Assembly (NCBI GenBank): GCA_938049225.1
Contig: CALICM010000051.1
Coordinates: forward strand, 62,001-126,000
Direction: 5' to 3'
DNA: 64,000 bases
Source: an uncultured Paracoccaceae bacterium
Lineage (GTDB): Bacteria > Pseudomonadota > Alphaproteobacteria > Rhodobacterales > Rhodobacteraceae
In this document: positions 17,855 through 26,731 of the stretch, in pieces
Numbering within the stretch: the stretch's first letter is position 1
Layout: every line of letters begins with the position of its first letter
Translations under genes and position numbers: made by a program
The notes under the pieces: model-generated
The model's database searches: none
What the model was told of the DNA's origin: nothing
The model's input: the letters and a program-made list of their open reading frames with translations, nothing else

Positions 17855-19873
17855 ATGCGACTTTTTCTTGTTTTCCTACCGCTGCTGACCTTTGCCAGTG
17901 CCATCACGACCCATGCGGCGACGCCCGAAGACCTCGCCGGACAGGTCGTCGCGAAAGTGGCTGGCGCGTCTTATGTCCTGCCGCTTCTCGACAGCCGGGT
18001 AAGCGTCAATATCGAAGGCGACATGGCAACCGTTGAGGTCACCCAGCGCTTTGTGAATGAGGCACGGGTGCCGGTCGAGGCGGAGTACCTGTTCCCGCTT
18101 AACCAAACCGCGGCGGTCTATGGTATGGAAATGCGGGTGGGCGACGAGATCATACAGGCCGTCATCCGCGAGAAAGAAAAGGCCGAGGCCGAGTTCGATC
18201 GGGCGGCGCGCGACGGCAAGGCCGCGGCACTTCTGACACAGCACCGGCCCAATATGTTCACCCAGCGGATCGCGAACCTGATGCCTGGGCTGCCGATCGA
18301 GGTTACGCTGCGCTACGTGCAAATGGTGCCGAAACTGGATGGCCAGCATGAGCTGGTGATCCCCCTCATTGTCGGTCCCCGGTATGAAAGCAAGGCCCTT
18401 GAGCTGGTGGAGCAGGACGAAGACGCTCCGAAACCGGAAAACACATGGACTGTCAGCGAAGTGCCGGCATACCCGCAGGTCGCTGGTCTGGATTTGCCGG
18501 GCACATTTACAGCCGAGCGGGTTTCGCTTGATCTTACGATGGTTGGTGGGGTGTCCGTGTCCGATTTTGGCAGCGAGACACATCCCCTGGCCATCGAGGT
18601 TACGGGCGATGGGCTGACGGCCCGTTTCGCGGACGGCAAGGTCTTGGACAACCGCGATTTGGTCTTGCGCTACACCCTGGGTGGCGATGGGATCGAGGCC
18701 GCGAGCCTGTCCCATACGGACGCGCGCGGCGGCTTTGTGTCGCTGATGGTCGAGCCGCCTGCGATCCCTGACGAGGCAACTGTGACGCCGCGCGAGTTGG
18801 TGTTCGTGCTAGACACATCGGGCTCGATGGCCGGGTTGCCGATGAACGCCAGCAAGCGATTTATGGATGCGGCTTTGAAAAGCCTGCGGCCGAATGACTA
18901 TTTCCGCATCATTCCGTTTGCCAACTACACGCAAAGGTTTTCGCATCTGTCGATGCGGGCCACCGCAAGGAACATTCGCAACGGTCGGGCCTATGTCCAG
19001 AGCTTGACGGCGGGCGGTGGGACCGAGATCGACGGTGCCATCCAAACAGCTTTTGCGACGTCTCAACCGCTCGACACGCTGCGGATCGTCGTCTTTCTCA
19101 GTGACGGCTATATCGGAAACGAAGCCCAGGTGCTGCGCACAATTCGCCAGCGGATCGGCCAGGCGCGGATCTATGCTTTCGGTATCGGAAACTCGGTAAA
19201 TCGCTACCTGTTGGATGCGATGGCCGATGAGGGACGCGGGTATGCCCGTTATGTCGGCGTTGACGAAGAGGCCAGCGAGGTCGCCGAGACGCTGGCCGCC
19301 GATCTGAAATCCCCCATTCTTACCGACATCTCAATCGATTGGGGCGGGCTGGAGGTGCGCGACTTGACCCCCAGCCGTTTGCCGGACCTTTTTGCTGGCA
19401 ACAGCTTGCGGGTTTACGCCCGTCACAACGGCACCGGGGAAGCGGAGGTGACGCTGAAAGGGCTGGTACAAGGGCGGCAGGCCGAAATGCCGGTTAAGCT
19501 GACGCTGACCGGGACGCAAGGCGAGGCCGCGCTCCCCCTGATCTGGGCGCGCAATCGGATTGCGGCATTGACCCGTCAGGTCGCCGTGGGAGAGCAGCCG
19601 GACGCCGCGAACAAAGAGATCACCAAATTGGGGCTAGAGTTTTCCCTGCAAACGCAAAACACCTCGTTCGTGGCCGTGTCCAAACAGGTGGTGAATACCT
19701 CTGGGCAAAGCGCCACTTTGGCCAAAGTTCCGCTTCCTATGGTGTCCGGCGTGCAAAAGACCGCCTATCCGACGGGTTTTGCCGGGTCGTCCTCCCCCGA
19801 GCCGCAGGCGATCCTGGGCTTTGCCCTCATCGCGGCCATGACGCTGCTGGGCTTTCGCCGGAGGCTGGCGTGA
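17855..19873 (+). CDS. VIT and VWA domain surface protein with PEP-CTERM-like sorting signal
   Basis: This 672-residue exported protein begins with a signal peptide (about residues 1-22, cleavage near THA-AT). A VIT domain follows (about 30-160; EYLFPLNQTAAVYGMEM and IREKEKAEAEFD are typical). A von Willebrand factor A domain starts near residue 310, with an intact metal site DTSGSM at residues 320-325. The C-terminus has a tripartite sorting signal: SPEP at residues 647-650, a hydrophobic helix, and the basic end RRRLA. This matches substrates of exosortases rather than LPXTG sortases. Its overall architecture is that of the 'marine proteobacterial sortase target' family. It directly follows the exosortase gene and precedes a two-component system, so it is the probable cell-surface effector of the locus. 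Confidence 0.85.
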   Translation: MRLFLVFLPLLTFASAITTHAATPEDLAGQVVAKVAGASYVLPLLDSRVSVNIEGDMATVEVTQRFVNEARVPVEAEYLFPLNQTAAVYGMEMRVGDEIIQAVIREKEKAEAEFDRAARDGKAAALLTQHRPNMFTQRIANLMPGLPIEVTLRYVQMVPKLDGQHELVIPLIVGPRYESKALELVEQDEDAPKPENTWTVSEVPAYPQVAGLDLPGTFTAERVSLDLTMVGGVSVSDFGSETHPLAIEVTGDGLTARFADGKVLDNRDLVLRYTLGGDGIEAASLSHTDARGGFVSLMVEPPAIPDEATVTPRELVFVLDTSGSMAGLPMNASKRFMDAALKSLRPNDYFRIIPFANYTQRFSHLSMRATARNIRNGRAYVQSLTAGGGTEIDGAIQTAFATSQPLDTLRIVVFLSDGYIGNEAQVLRTIRQRIGQARIYAFGIGNSVNRYLLDAMADEGRGYARYVGVDEEASEVAETLAADLKSPILTDISIDWGGLEVRDLTPSRLPDLFAGNSLRVYARHNGTGEAEVTLKGLVQGRQAEMPVKLTLTGTQGEAALPLIWARNRIAALTRQVAVGEQPDAANKEITKLGLEFSLQTQNTSFVAVSKQVVNTSGQSATLAKVPLPMVSGVQKTAYPTGFAGSSSPEPQAILGFALIAAMTLLGFRRRLA

Positions 19874-19922
19874 CCTGCGCGGCTCGCTGGACAAACCCGG
19901 GCTGTATTGCAAAAGAAATGCC

Positions 19923-20603
19923 ATGACCGCGCGCATTCTCATCGCCGATGACGACCCTCACATCCGGGATGTTGTGCGCATTGCCGCCCAAACCGCTGGG
20001 TTGGAGACAATCGAAGCCGCGAACGGCCGGTTGGCCTTGACCCATCTGGGGCGCGAGAAGATCGACCTGGTCGTGCTCGACATAGGGATGCCCCAAATGG
20101 ACGGGTTCGACTGCTGCAAGGAAATCCGCAGCAGATCGAATGTGCCAATTCTTTTCCTAACGGCGCAGGACGACGAGGTTGACCGCGTTCTTGGCTTCCA
20201 ACTGGGCGCGGATGATTTCGTATCGAAACCTTTCAGCCCCCGCGAGCTCATATTGCGCATCAAAGCCATACTGGCGCGCGGCAAACCCCAGCACGCAACG
20301 GTCCTGCGCCATGGCGTGCTGGAGATGGACCGCGCGGGCCACATCTGCCGTGTCGCGGATGAAGAGATGGTGTTGACCGGGACAGAGTTTGCCCTGCTGT
20401 TCAGGTTGCTGACGCACCCCGAGAAACTGCATGATCGCAATCAACTCATTGATGTCATCTACGGGCCAAACACCGACCTCTCTGGGCGAACCGTAGACAG
20501 CCACCTGCGCAATATACGGGGCAAGGCGGCGAAACTGGGCTGCCGGGACCTAATCACCACGGTTCATGGTGTAGGGATCCGATTGGGTCCATGCAGTCGG
20601 TGA
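19923..20603 (+). CDS. OmpR-family response regulator of the exosortase locus
   Basis: The 226-residue regulator has a receiver domain with the acidic pocket DDD at residues 9-11, phospho-acceptor D53 in VVLDIGMPQMDG and the conserved lysine in DDFVSKPFSPREL. A C-terminal winged-helix DNA-binding domain of OmpR type ends with TVDSHLRNIRGKAAKLG and VHGVGIRLG. It starts 49 bases after the VIT/VWA gene and overlaps the start of the histidine kinase gene by 13 bases, so regulator and kinase are a pair. It resembles the 'proteobacterial dedicated sortase system' regulators, which is why control of the surface protein locus is the likely job. Confidence 0.9.
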   Translation: MTARILIADDDPHIRDVVRIAAQTAGLETIEAANGRLALTHLGREKIDLVVLDIGMPQMDGFDCCKEIRSRSNVPILFLTAQDDEVDRVLGFQLGADDFVSKPFSPRELILRIKAILARGKPQHATVLRHGVLEMDRAGHICRVADEEMVLTGTEFALLFRLLTHPEKLHDRNQLIDVIYGPNTDLSGRTVDSHLRNIRGKAAKLGCRDLITTVHGVGIRLGPCSR

Positions 20604-22129
20604 CACGCAGCCGCAAAAAATGGCGACCCCCCATCGCAATGGTTGTTGTTGTCGTCTGCGCTGCGCTCATTTCCGTACCGCTTTTGGCGCTGTTGGCGGT
20701 GCGGCTGACCTCTAACCAATTTGTGCGCGAGACCGAGCAGTCGCTGATTCAACAAGGCGCGATCTATGCTGAGCTATATGCAACGGCATTCGCCGCGCTG
20801 GACGGCCCGCAGATCGGCGCCCCCCTTAGCGCCGCACAAAAACAACATTGGAACGCAAATCTGCACCCCGCGCGCGCCCAATTGAATGTGCACACCGATC
20901 TTGTCCTGGGGCCCAGACCGGACGGCCATGGCGCGGCCGCGCCGGTGGACCCGCGATATACGAAAATCGCCAACCAGTTGGAGGGCGTCGCAAAACACGC
21001 GCGTAAGACGACCCTTGCTGGGGTCGTGTTTCTGGATCATCAAGGTCGGGACCTTAGCGCGCACGGTGCGCCGTCCTTTGCTTTTCTGCCAGAGGTCCAG
21101 ACCGCGCTGGGCGGGGATGTCGGCGCGGCGCTCAGGGCACGCGGCGATGATTACGACCCGCATCCGCTGGCCTCCCTCAGTCGTGATACGGGTTTCCGGG
21201 TCTTCGTCACCTTCCCGGTGATTTCGCAGGATCGGGTCATTGGCGTGGTTTAACTGTCGCGCACACCGCTCAACCTTGGGAAGTTTCTGTTCCAAGAACG
21301 TTATGCACTGGTCACAATGCTGGCCTCCACAGTGTTTGGCGCGACGCTGATTGGGCTTTTGCTGCTGCGGCTGATCTCGCGGCCGATCTATGCGCTACGA
21401 GACGAGTCGCGGGCCATTGCTGAAGGACGAAAACCCAAAATGACCCCGCTGGCTCATTACGGGCTTCGCGAACTGGCGGAATTGGGGGACAGTGTTTCCA
21501 CCATGGCCGACAGCTTGACGCGGCGGTCCCAAGACATCTCGACCTATGCGGACCACGTGACCCACGAATTGAAGTCGCCTGTCACAGCGGTGATCGGGGC
21601 TGCCGAGCTTTTGCAGGATGATGCGATTGATCCGGCCAACCGCACCAAACTGCTCAAGAACATCGAAGCTGAGGGGCGGCGTATGAGCAGGTTGTTGGGG
21701 CGGCTTCGGGAAATGACGCGGATAGGCGTTAAGCATGAGGGCGGCTCGGGCCAGTTGGCGCGGATGTTGCCGGTACTTGACGGTCTTAGAATCGTGTCGG
21801 ATACCAATCCGGATCTGCGTCTTCCCATCTCGGAGGAACATGGCCGGATGGTCCTGCTTCACATGGCGCAGAACTCTCATGCGCATGGCGCGCGCGCATT
21901 TCAGGTCACTTACGCGAACCAGGTCCTGCGCATATCCGACGATGGTGAGGGGATCGCCGAAAGTGACAGATCCCGTGTCACAACGCCATTTTTCACGACC
22001 CGGCGGGATGAGGGGGGCACGGGAATGGGGCTCGCGATCGTTGCGGCGGTTTTGAACAGCTATGGCGCGGTGATTGAGTGCCAGCCGAGCAAGAGAGGTG
22101 CGGTTTTCGAAATTCGCTTCGGGAGTTGA
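20591..22129 (+). pseudogene. Sensor histidine kinase of the exosortase locus, interrupted by an in-frame TAA
   Basis: Read through the stop, this frame encodes a 512-residue sensor kinase. It has a first membrane helix near residues 17-40, a periplasmic sensor region, a second helix near 240-262 and a HAMP-like linker. The phospho-accepting histidine is H325 in THELKSPVTAV, and the ATPase domain carries SDDGEGI and GGTGMGLAIV. A TAA at 21251-21253 (codon 221) divides it. Both halves are in the same frame and no base is missing, so a single substitution, for instance from a tyrosine codon, explains the stop. Restart at the ATG at 21317 would give a kinase lacking the sensor domain. It may be a true mutation, a sequencing error or a recoded site. 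It pairs with the preceding response regulator. Confidence 0.85.
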
Positions 22130-22333
22130 ATTTTACGCCGGTACGTTCGTCATGAAAGGCTGCCTTGATCCGTCTCGTTGACAAACAGCGGGGAGACATT
22201 TCGCGATAGGCCCGATACGGAAGCCACGCGCTTCAAAAGGCATGTGTATCCGGTTCAAAACCTATTTTGACAGGCAGGACGCGCCAAATCGCGCGCCACC
22301 ACCGCGACCCCTAGGGACTGGTACATATACAGC

Positions 22334-22744
22334 TTAATTCGCCTTCTTATCCCCCCAGGGCAACGGCATCACCGGGACGCCGTCCTCGATCAGCCCGCGC
22401 ACGTCCGCGCCGCGCGCCTGACCATAAATTGCCCGTTCCGGCGCCTCGCCCTCGTGGATCCGGCGTGCCTCGGTGGCAAACTCCCGGCCCACGTTGTCCG
22501 CTTCGCGCTCGACCTTTTCGCGCAACGCCCGCAAAGCTTGCTCGGCCGGGCTTGCCGGTTGGCTCAGCGGCGCATCCGCCGGGACAGCGACCTGCGGGGC
22601 CATGATCGCCTTCTCGACCTTGTCGCTGCCACACACGGCACAGCTCAGCAGCCCAGCCACCTCCAGCCGATCATAGTCGGCGCTGGAGGCGAACCAGCTT
22701 TCAAAGTCATGCTCTTCGGCACAGGTCAGGCGGTATTTGATCAT
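22334..22744 (-). CDS. DUF1178 family protein
   Basis: The 136-residue protein matches the DUF1178 family common in alphaproteobacteria. It begins with IKYRLTCAEEHDFESWFAS and has a CAVCGSDKVEKAIMAP segment that resembles half of a zinc ribbon, with another cysteine near residue 8. The C-terminus is acidic then ends VMPLPWGDKKAN. Function is unknown. It stands alone between the exosortase locus and phoR. The 204-base gap on its left (22130-22333) shows no gene. Confidence 0.88.
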   Translation of the reverse strand: MIKYRLTCAEEHDFESWFASSADYDRLEVAGLLSCAVCGSDKVEKAIMAPQVAVPADAPLSQPASPAEQALRALREKVEREADNVGREFATEARRIHEGEAPERAIYGQARGADVRGLIEDGVPVMPLPWGDKKAN

Positions 22745-22851
22745 TGGGCGGTCATTTCGTTTCCGGTTTCTGACTGCCTTTACATATAAGTCCGTTTTGT
22801 GAACACAATCTTTCTTTGATCACAGCCCCGACAATGCTAGGGGCTGGCGCC

Positions 22852-24117
22852 ATGCGCGCGTTGCCGATCTTGCTGTTCACCGGGGCGACCTTGGGCGTTC
22901 TTGCCCTTAACCTGGATCCCCTGGTTCAGGCTGGGATAATCGGTGCTGCGGGGCTGATCTGGGCTGCGTTGGCACGGGGGGCAAATCGTCCGCCCACGCC
23001 CACCCCCCCGCCAACCCCGGCGCTTCCCGAGGGCTTCGGCCGTGCCCTGCTGCGGGGCCTGCCCGCCCCGCTTTTGGTCATTTCCTCGGTCGGGCGAGTT
23101 ACCTATGCGAACCCGGCGGCGCAACGTCTGTTGCCCCGCGTTCAAACCGGCAGTCATGTATCAACGGTGATCCGCGCGCCCGCTTTCTTAGACGCCATCA
23201 CCACGATCCAGCAAACGCACGAGGATCTGGCGTTCACCTTCTCAATGATCCAGGGAAGCGAGCGATTCTTTTCGGCCCGCGCGTCTTTCCTGCCCGCCAG
23301 TTCTGGTTCGGACTTTGGGGATGCCGACCAGATCATCGCCTTGATCGAGGATCGCAGTCAGGACAAAGCCCTGTTGCAGACCCGCTCGGACTTCGTCGCC
23401 AATGCCAGCCACGAATTGCGCACGCCGCTGGCCTCGATCTTGGGCTATATCGAAACTCTGCAGGGTCATGCCCGCGATGACCCCGACGCGCGCGAGATGT
23501 TCTTGAACATCATGCTCAGCCAAGCCACACGGATGCGCCGCCTGGTCGACGATCTGATGTCGCTCAGCCGGATCGAGATGAACGCCCACATTCAGCCGAC
23601 CGACCTTGTCCATCTGTACCCAATCGCCTCCGAGGCGACCGCCGCGCTGTTTCCCCAGGCCAACGCCAGCGATGTCATTTTACAGATTGAGCTGCCACAG
23701 CAGGGCGGGCCGCTGGTGCGCGGTGACAGGGACCAGTTGGCGCAGGTCATGGTCAATCTGGTCGACAACGCGATCAAATACGGTGGGCAAGGCAACAAAG
23801 TGCGAATCCTCGCCGCCGAGCGTGATGCGCGCTATCCGCGCCATGTCGGCATAACGGTGATCGACCAGGGGCCCGGGATCGCGCGTGAAAACATCCCGCG
23901 TTTGACTGAACGGTTCTTTCGGGTAAGCCCCACGCAAAGCAAGGATTTGGGCGGCACGGGTCTTGGACTGGCGATAACAAAGCACATCCTGGCGCGGCAC
24001 CGTGGTGCGCTTGATATTCAATCGGATGTTGGTTTGGGGAGTCGGTTCACACTTTGGATCCCACAGGCGGATGAAGCGGCAGGCATGGAAGAAAACAACA
24101 CAATTACAGCATCTTAA
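22852..24117 (+). CDS. phoR: Phosphate regulon sensor histidine kinase PhoR
   Basis: The kinase has 421 residues if the ATG at 22852 is used; AGGGG eight bases upstream favours it over the ATG at 22834 or the TTG at 22816. Two membrane helices fill the first 40 residues, followed by a PAS-like region (LLVISSVGRVTYANPAAQRLL). The phospho-accepting histidine is H187 in ASHELRTPLASILGY, and the ATPase domain has VNLVDNAIKYGG and DLGGTGLGLAITKHIL. Its position at the head of the pst-phoU-phoB genes identifies it as PhoR, which controls PhoB according to phosphate supply through PstSCAB and PhoU. Confidence 0.94.
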   Translation: MRALPILLFTGATLGVLALNLDPLVQAGIIGAAGLIWAALARGANRPPTPTPPPTPALPEGFGRALLRGLPAPLLVISSVGRVTYANPAAQRLLPRVQTGSHVSTVIRAPAFLDAITTIQQTHEDLAFTFSMIQGSERFFSARASFLPASSGSDFGDADQIIALIEDRSQDKALLQTRSDFVANASHELRTPLASILGYIETLQGHARDDPDAREMFLNIMLSQATRMRRLVDDLMSLSRIEMNAHIQPTDLVHLYPIASEATAALFPQANASDVILQIELPQQGGPLVRGDRDQLAQVMVNLVDNAIKYGGQGNKVRILAAERDARYPRHVGITVIDQGPGIARENIPRLTERFFRVSPTQSKDLGGTGLGLAITKHILARHRGALDIQSDVGLGSRFTLWIPQADEAAGMEENNTITAS

Positions 24118-24119
24118 GA

Positions 24120-24152
24120 TGTCGTAAAACTGTCGTGAAACCGTTATAAAAC
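24120..24152 (+). promoter_or_regulatory. Pho box: three 11-bp direct repeats upstream of pstS
   Basis: Three consecutive 11-base units read TGTCGTAAAAC, TGTCGTGAAAC and CGTTATAAAAC. The 11-base period and the TGTC(A/G)T core match the PhoB-binding Pho box (CTGTCAT-type direct repeats). It lies between phoR and pstS, about 113 bases before the pstS start, and would make pstSCAB-phoU-phoB inducible by phosphate starvation. Confidence 0.85.
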
Positions 24153-24264
24153 CGCGAATAGAGGGTAATACCTTGCGACCAATCAAAGCGGTTCCGTGCT
24201 TTGATGTGGCTTTCAGGGGATGCGCCCCTAAGCCTTTGTTCTAAGCTTAGTCCGGAGAGTGACC

Positions 24265-25245
24265 GTGAAGCTTTCAAACCTTCTACTTCTTACCGCAGCA
24301 GGTGCTTTGGCCGCCGGGGCCGCTACGGCTCGCGACCAGATCCGTATCGTCGGCTCGTCCACCGTTTTCCCATTCTCGACCGCCGTGGCCGAGCAATTCG
24401 GCAAAACCACCGATTTCGCGACACCTGTTGTCGAGTCGACCGGTTCGGGCGGTGGCATGAAGCTGTTCTGCGCGGGTGTCGGCACCGAGCATCCCGACAT
24501 CACAAATGCCTCGCGCCGCATGAAGCAGTCTGAGTTCGAGCTTTGCGCCGAGAACGGCGTGACCGAAGTGGTCGAGTCGATCGTTGGCTATGACGGGATT
24601 GTTGTTGCGAACGCGAAAGGCGGCCCGTCTTTCGCCGTGACCCGCGAGCAGTTGGTTATTGCCCTGGCCGAGCAGGGCCCCAAGCCCGCGCTGTGGTCCG
24701 ATGTTGATCCCTCGCTTCCCGCGATCAAAATCGAGGTTCTGGGCCCGCCGCCGTCATCCGGCACGCGCGACGCCTTTGAGGAATTGGTGATGCACGAAGG
24801 CTGCGAAGGTGCTGGTATCGAGTGCGACGGCATCTCGATCCGGGAAGATGGCGCCTATGTTGATGCTGGCGAGAACGACAACTTGATCGTCTCGAAGCTG
24901 GAAGCGAACCCCAACGCTTTGGGTGTCTTTGGCTTCTCGTTCCTGGATCAGAATAGCGACAAGCTGAAGGGCGCGGACGTTGATGGCACCGAGCCGACCT
25001 TCGAGAACATCGCCGAGGGTGAATACCCTGTGTCGCGCTCTCTCTATTACTACATCAAAGTGGCGCATGTTGGTGTTGTTCCCGGCATTGAGGAATTTGC
25101 GAGCGAGTTCGCCTCCGAAGCCGCAGCCGGTGAAGAGGGTTACCTGGTTGACAAGGGCCTGATCCCATTGCCCGCGGAAGCTTTCGAAACCAATGCGGAC
25201 GCGATCGCCAATCTGACGCCGATGACCGGCAACGAGTGGAACTGA
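24265..25245 (+). CDS. pstS: Phosphate ABC transporter substrate-binding protein PstS
   Basis: The 326-residue periplasmic protein binds phosphate for the PstCAB permease. A signal peptide ends near residue 22 (AAGAATARD), and the mature part starts with IRIVGSSTVFPFSTAVAEQF. The phosphate-contact segments include ESTGSGGGMKLFCAGVG and PPSSGTRDAFEELV. I chose the GTG at 24265 because GGAG at 24254-24257 is well placed; the upstream GTG at 24259 overlaps that site. A Pho box precedes the gene. It belongs to the PBP-like-2 subgroup common in marine alphaproteobacteria. Confidence 0.95.
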   Translation: MKLSNLLLLTAAGALAAGAATARDQIRIVGSSTVFPFSTAVAEQFGKTTDFATPVVESTGSGGGMKLFCAGVGTEHPDITNASRRMKQSEFELCAENGVTEVVESIVGYDGIVVANAKGGPSFAVTREQLVIALAEQGPKPALWSDVDPSLPAIKIEVLGPPPSSGTRDAFEELVMHEGCEGAGIECDGISIREDGAYVDAGENDNLIVSKLEANPNALGVFGFSFLDQNSDKLKGADVDGTEPTFENIAEGEYPVSRSLYYYIKVAHVGVVPGIEEFASEFASEAAAGEEGYLVDKGLIPLPAEAFETNADAIANLTPMTGNEWN

Positions 25246-25265
25246 GCCACCAATTTGATTTGTCT

Positions 25266-25286
25266 CGGGGCGATGCCATTGCCCCG
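25266..25286 (+). terminator. GC-rich hairpin between pstS and pstC (attenuator candidate)
   Basis: CGGGGC and GCCCCG pair around a nine-base loop about 20 bases after the pstS stop. No T-run follows. A partial terminator or mRNA-stabilising stem here would explain how PstS is made in excess over the membrane subunits, which is usual for binding-protein operons. That role is inferred. Confidence 0.5.
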
Positions 25287-25345
25287 GGGCTTCCGCCCGA
25301 TGTCGTATTCGGGCAGATATCCCTAAGACGGGGCGGTGCTTTCAC

Positions 25346-26722
25346 ATGATCAGCTTGACCTTTGTCCTTGTGATCGCCGCTGGCTTCATATTCCTGACCC
25401 TTTCCCGGGGGCGGGCCATTTCGCTGGCTGCGGGCGACCTTGCCAGCCTTCACTCGCGTCCCAGTTATCACGGGTTGCACGCGTTCCTCTGGGTTGTTCT
25501 GGTCGGTATCACGACGCTGCTCATCCTCTCTGTCCTGGGGTCGTCCTTGATCACCGCAGCTTTGATGGGTGACATCGCCGATGCGCTGCCCGACAGCCAA
25601 CGTATTGAACGGCAGTTGATCTTGTCCGATGCCATGTCGCTGTCACGCGGCACTGTTGCCTCGAAAGATGATGCGCTGCGCCAAGAGGTCGCCGTCCGTT
25701 TCGGCACCTACGAGGCGATCCGGGTCTGGGGGTCCGTCTTGATCAGCCTAGGCTTGGCCGCGTTGATTGGCATGCGCAGCCTGTCCCGAACCACGCTAGA
25801 GTTCCGCGCCCGCAACAGTTCCGAAGCGATCATTCGTCGTCTGCTGCTGGGCTGCGCGATTATCGCGGTCCTGACAACCGTCGGCATCGTGCTGTCGTTG
25901 ATCTTCGAGACCTTAGTGTTTTTCGAAAACCTCAACTGGCGCATCGACAAATACCTTTTCGGCACGCGCTGGTCGCCACTCTCGGGTGTCTCGGCGGGTG
26001 TGATGGACCCAGATCGGGTCGGCGCTGTGCCGCTCTTTGCCGGTACCTTTCTGATCACCATCATCGCCATGTTGGTTGCCGTGCCCATCGGCCTGCTTGC
26101 CGCGATTTACCTGTCGGACTTCGCGTCCAAAAACGTGCGCGCCTGGGCCAAGCCGATGCTGGAAATCCTCGCCGGGGTTCCCACCGTCGTCTATGGCTTT
26201 TTCGCCGCCATCACCGTTGCCCCCTTCATCCGCCGCACAGGCGAGGCGTTGGGGATGAACGTCGCCTCAGAATCCGCCCTTGCCGCAGGTGTGGTGATGG
26301 GGATTATGATCATCCCCTTTATCTCGTCGCTGTCTGATGATGTGATCAACGCGGTCCCGCAATCTTTGCGCGACGGCTCCTACGGGCTGGGCGCGACCAA
26401 GGCCGAGACGATCCGTCAGGTCGTGCTGCCAGCCGCTTTGCCGGGCATCGTATCCGCCGTTCTGCTGGGCATCTCGCGCGCGGTCGGCGAGACGATGATT
26501 GTGGTGATGGCCGCGGGGCAGGGCGCTAATCTGACCTTGAACCCGCTTGAAGCGGTTACCACCGTGACTGTCCAGATTGTCATGCTGATCACGGGCGATA
26601 CCGAGGCCTCGGTCGCTGCGGGCCCCGCCTTTACCCTGGGCTTCACGCTGTTTTGTATCACCCTGGGGCTGAATATTTACGCGCTGCGGACGGTCCGCAA
26701 ATACCGCGAACTCTACGATTAA
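25346..26722 (+). CDS. pstC: Phosphate ABC transporter permease PstC (long form)
   Basis: The 458-residue inner-membrane protein is one of the two permease subunits of the phosphate importer. The permease domain occupies about residues 230-458, with EILAGVPTVVYGFFA and the coupling loop YGLGATKAETIRQVVLP near residue 350. The first 220 residues are an extension with extra helices and a periplasmic stretch, as seen in many alphaproteobacterial PstC proteins. It begins 100 bases after pstS and lies nine bases before pstA. Confidence 0.94.
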   Translation: MISLTFVLVIAAGFIFLTLSRGRAISLAAGDLASLHSRPSYHGLHAFLWVVLVGITTLLILSVLGSSLITAALMGDIADALPDSQRIERQLILSDAMSLSRGTVASKDDALRQEVAVRFGTYEAIRVWGSVLISLGLAALIGMRSLSRTTLEFRARNSSEAIIRRLLLGCAIIAVLTTVGIVLSLIFETLVFFENLNWRIDKYLFGTRWSPLSGVSAGVMDPDRVGAVPLFAGTFLITIIAMLVAVPIGLLAAIYLSDFASKNVRAWAKPMLEILAGVPTVVYGFFAAITVAPFIRRTGEALGMNVASESALAAGVVMGIMIIPFISSLSDDVINAVPQSLRDGSYGLGATKAETIRQVVLPAALPGIVSAVLLGISRAVGETMIVVMAAGQGANLTLNPLEAVTTVTVQIVMLITGDTEASVAAGPAFTLGFTLFCITLGLNIYALRTVRKYRELYD

Positions 26723-26731
26723 GGACGCAGG

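Noticed and set aside
22130-22333. Gap between the kinase and DUF1178 considered for a small RNA or tRNA
   Set aside because: No tRNA structure, strong hairpin or open frame with support was seen.
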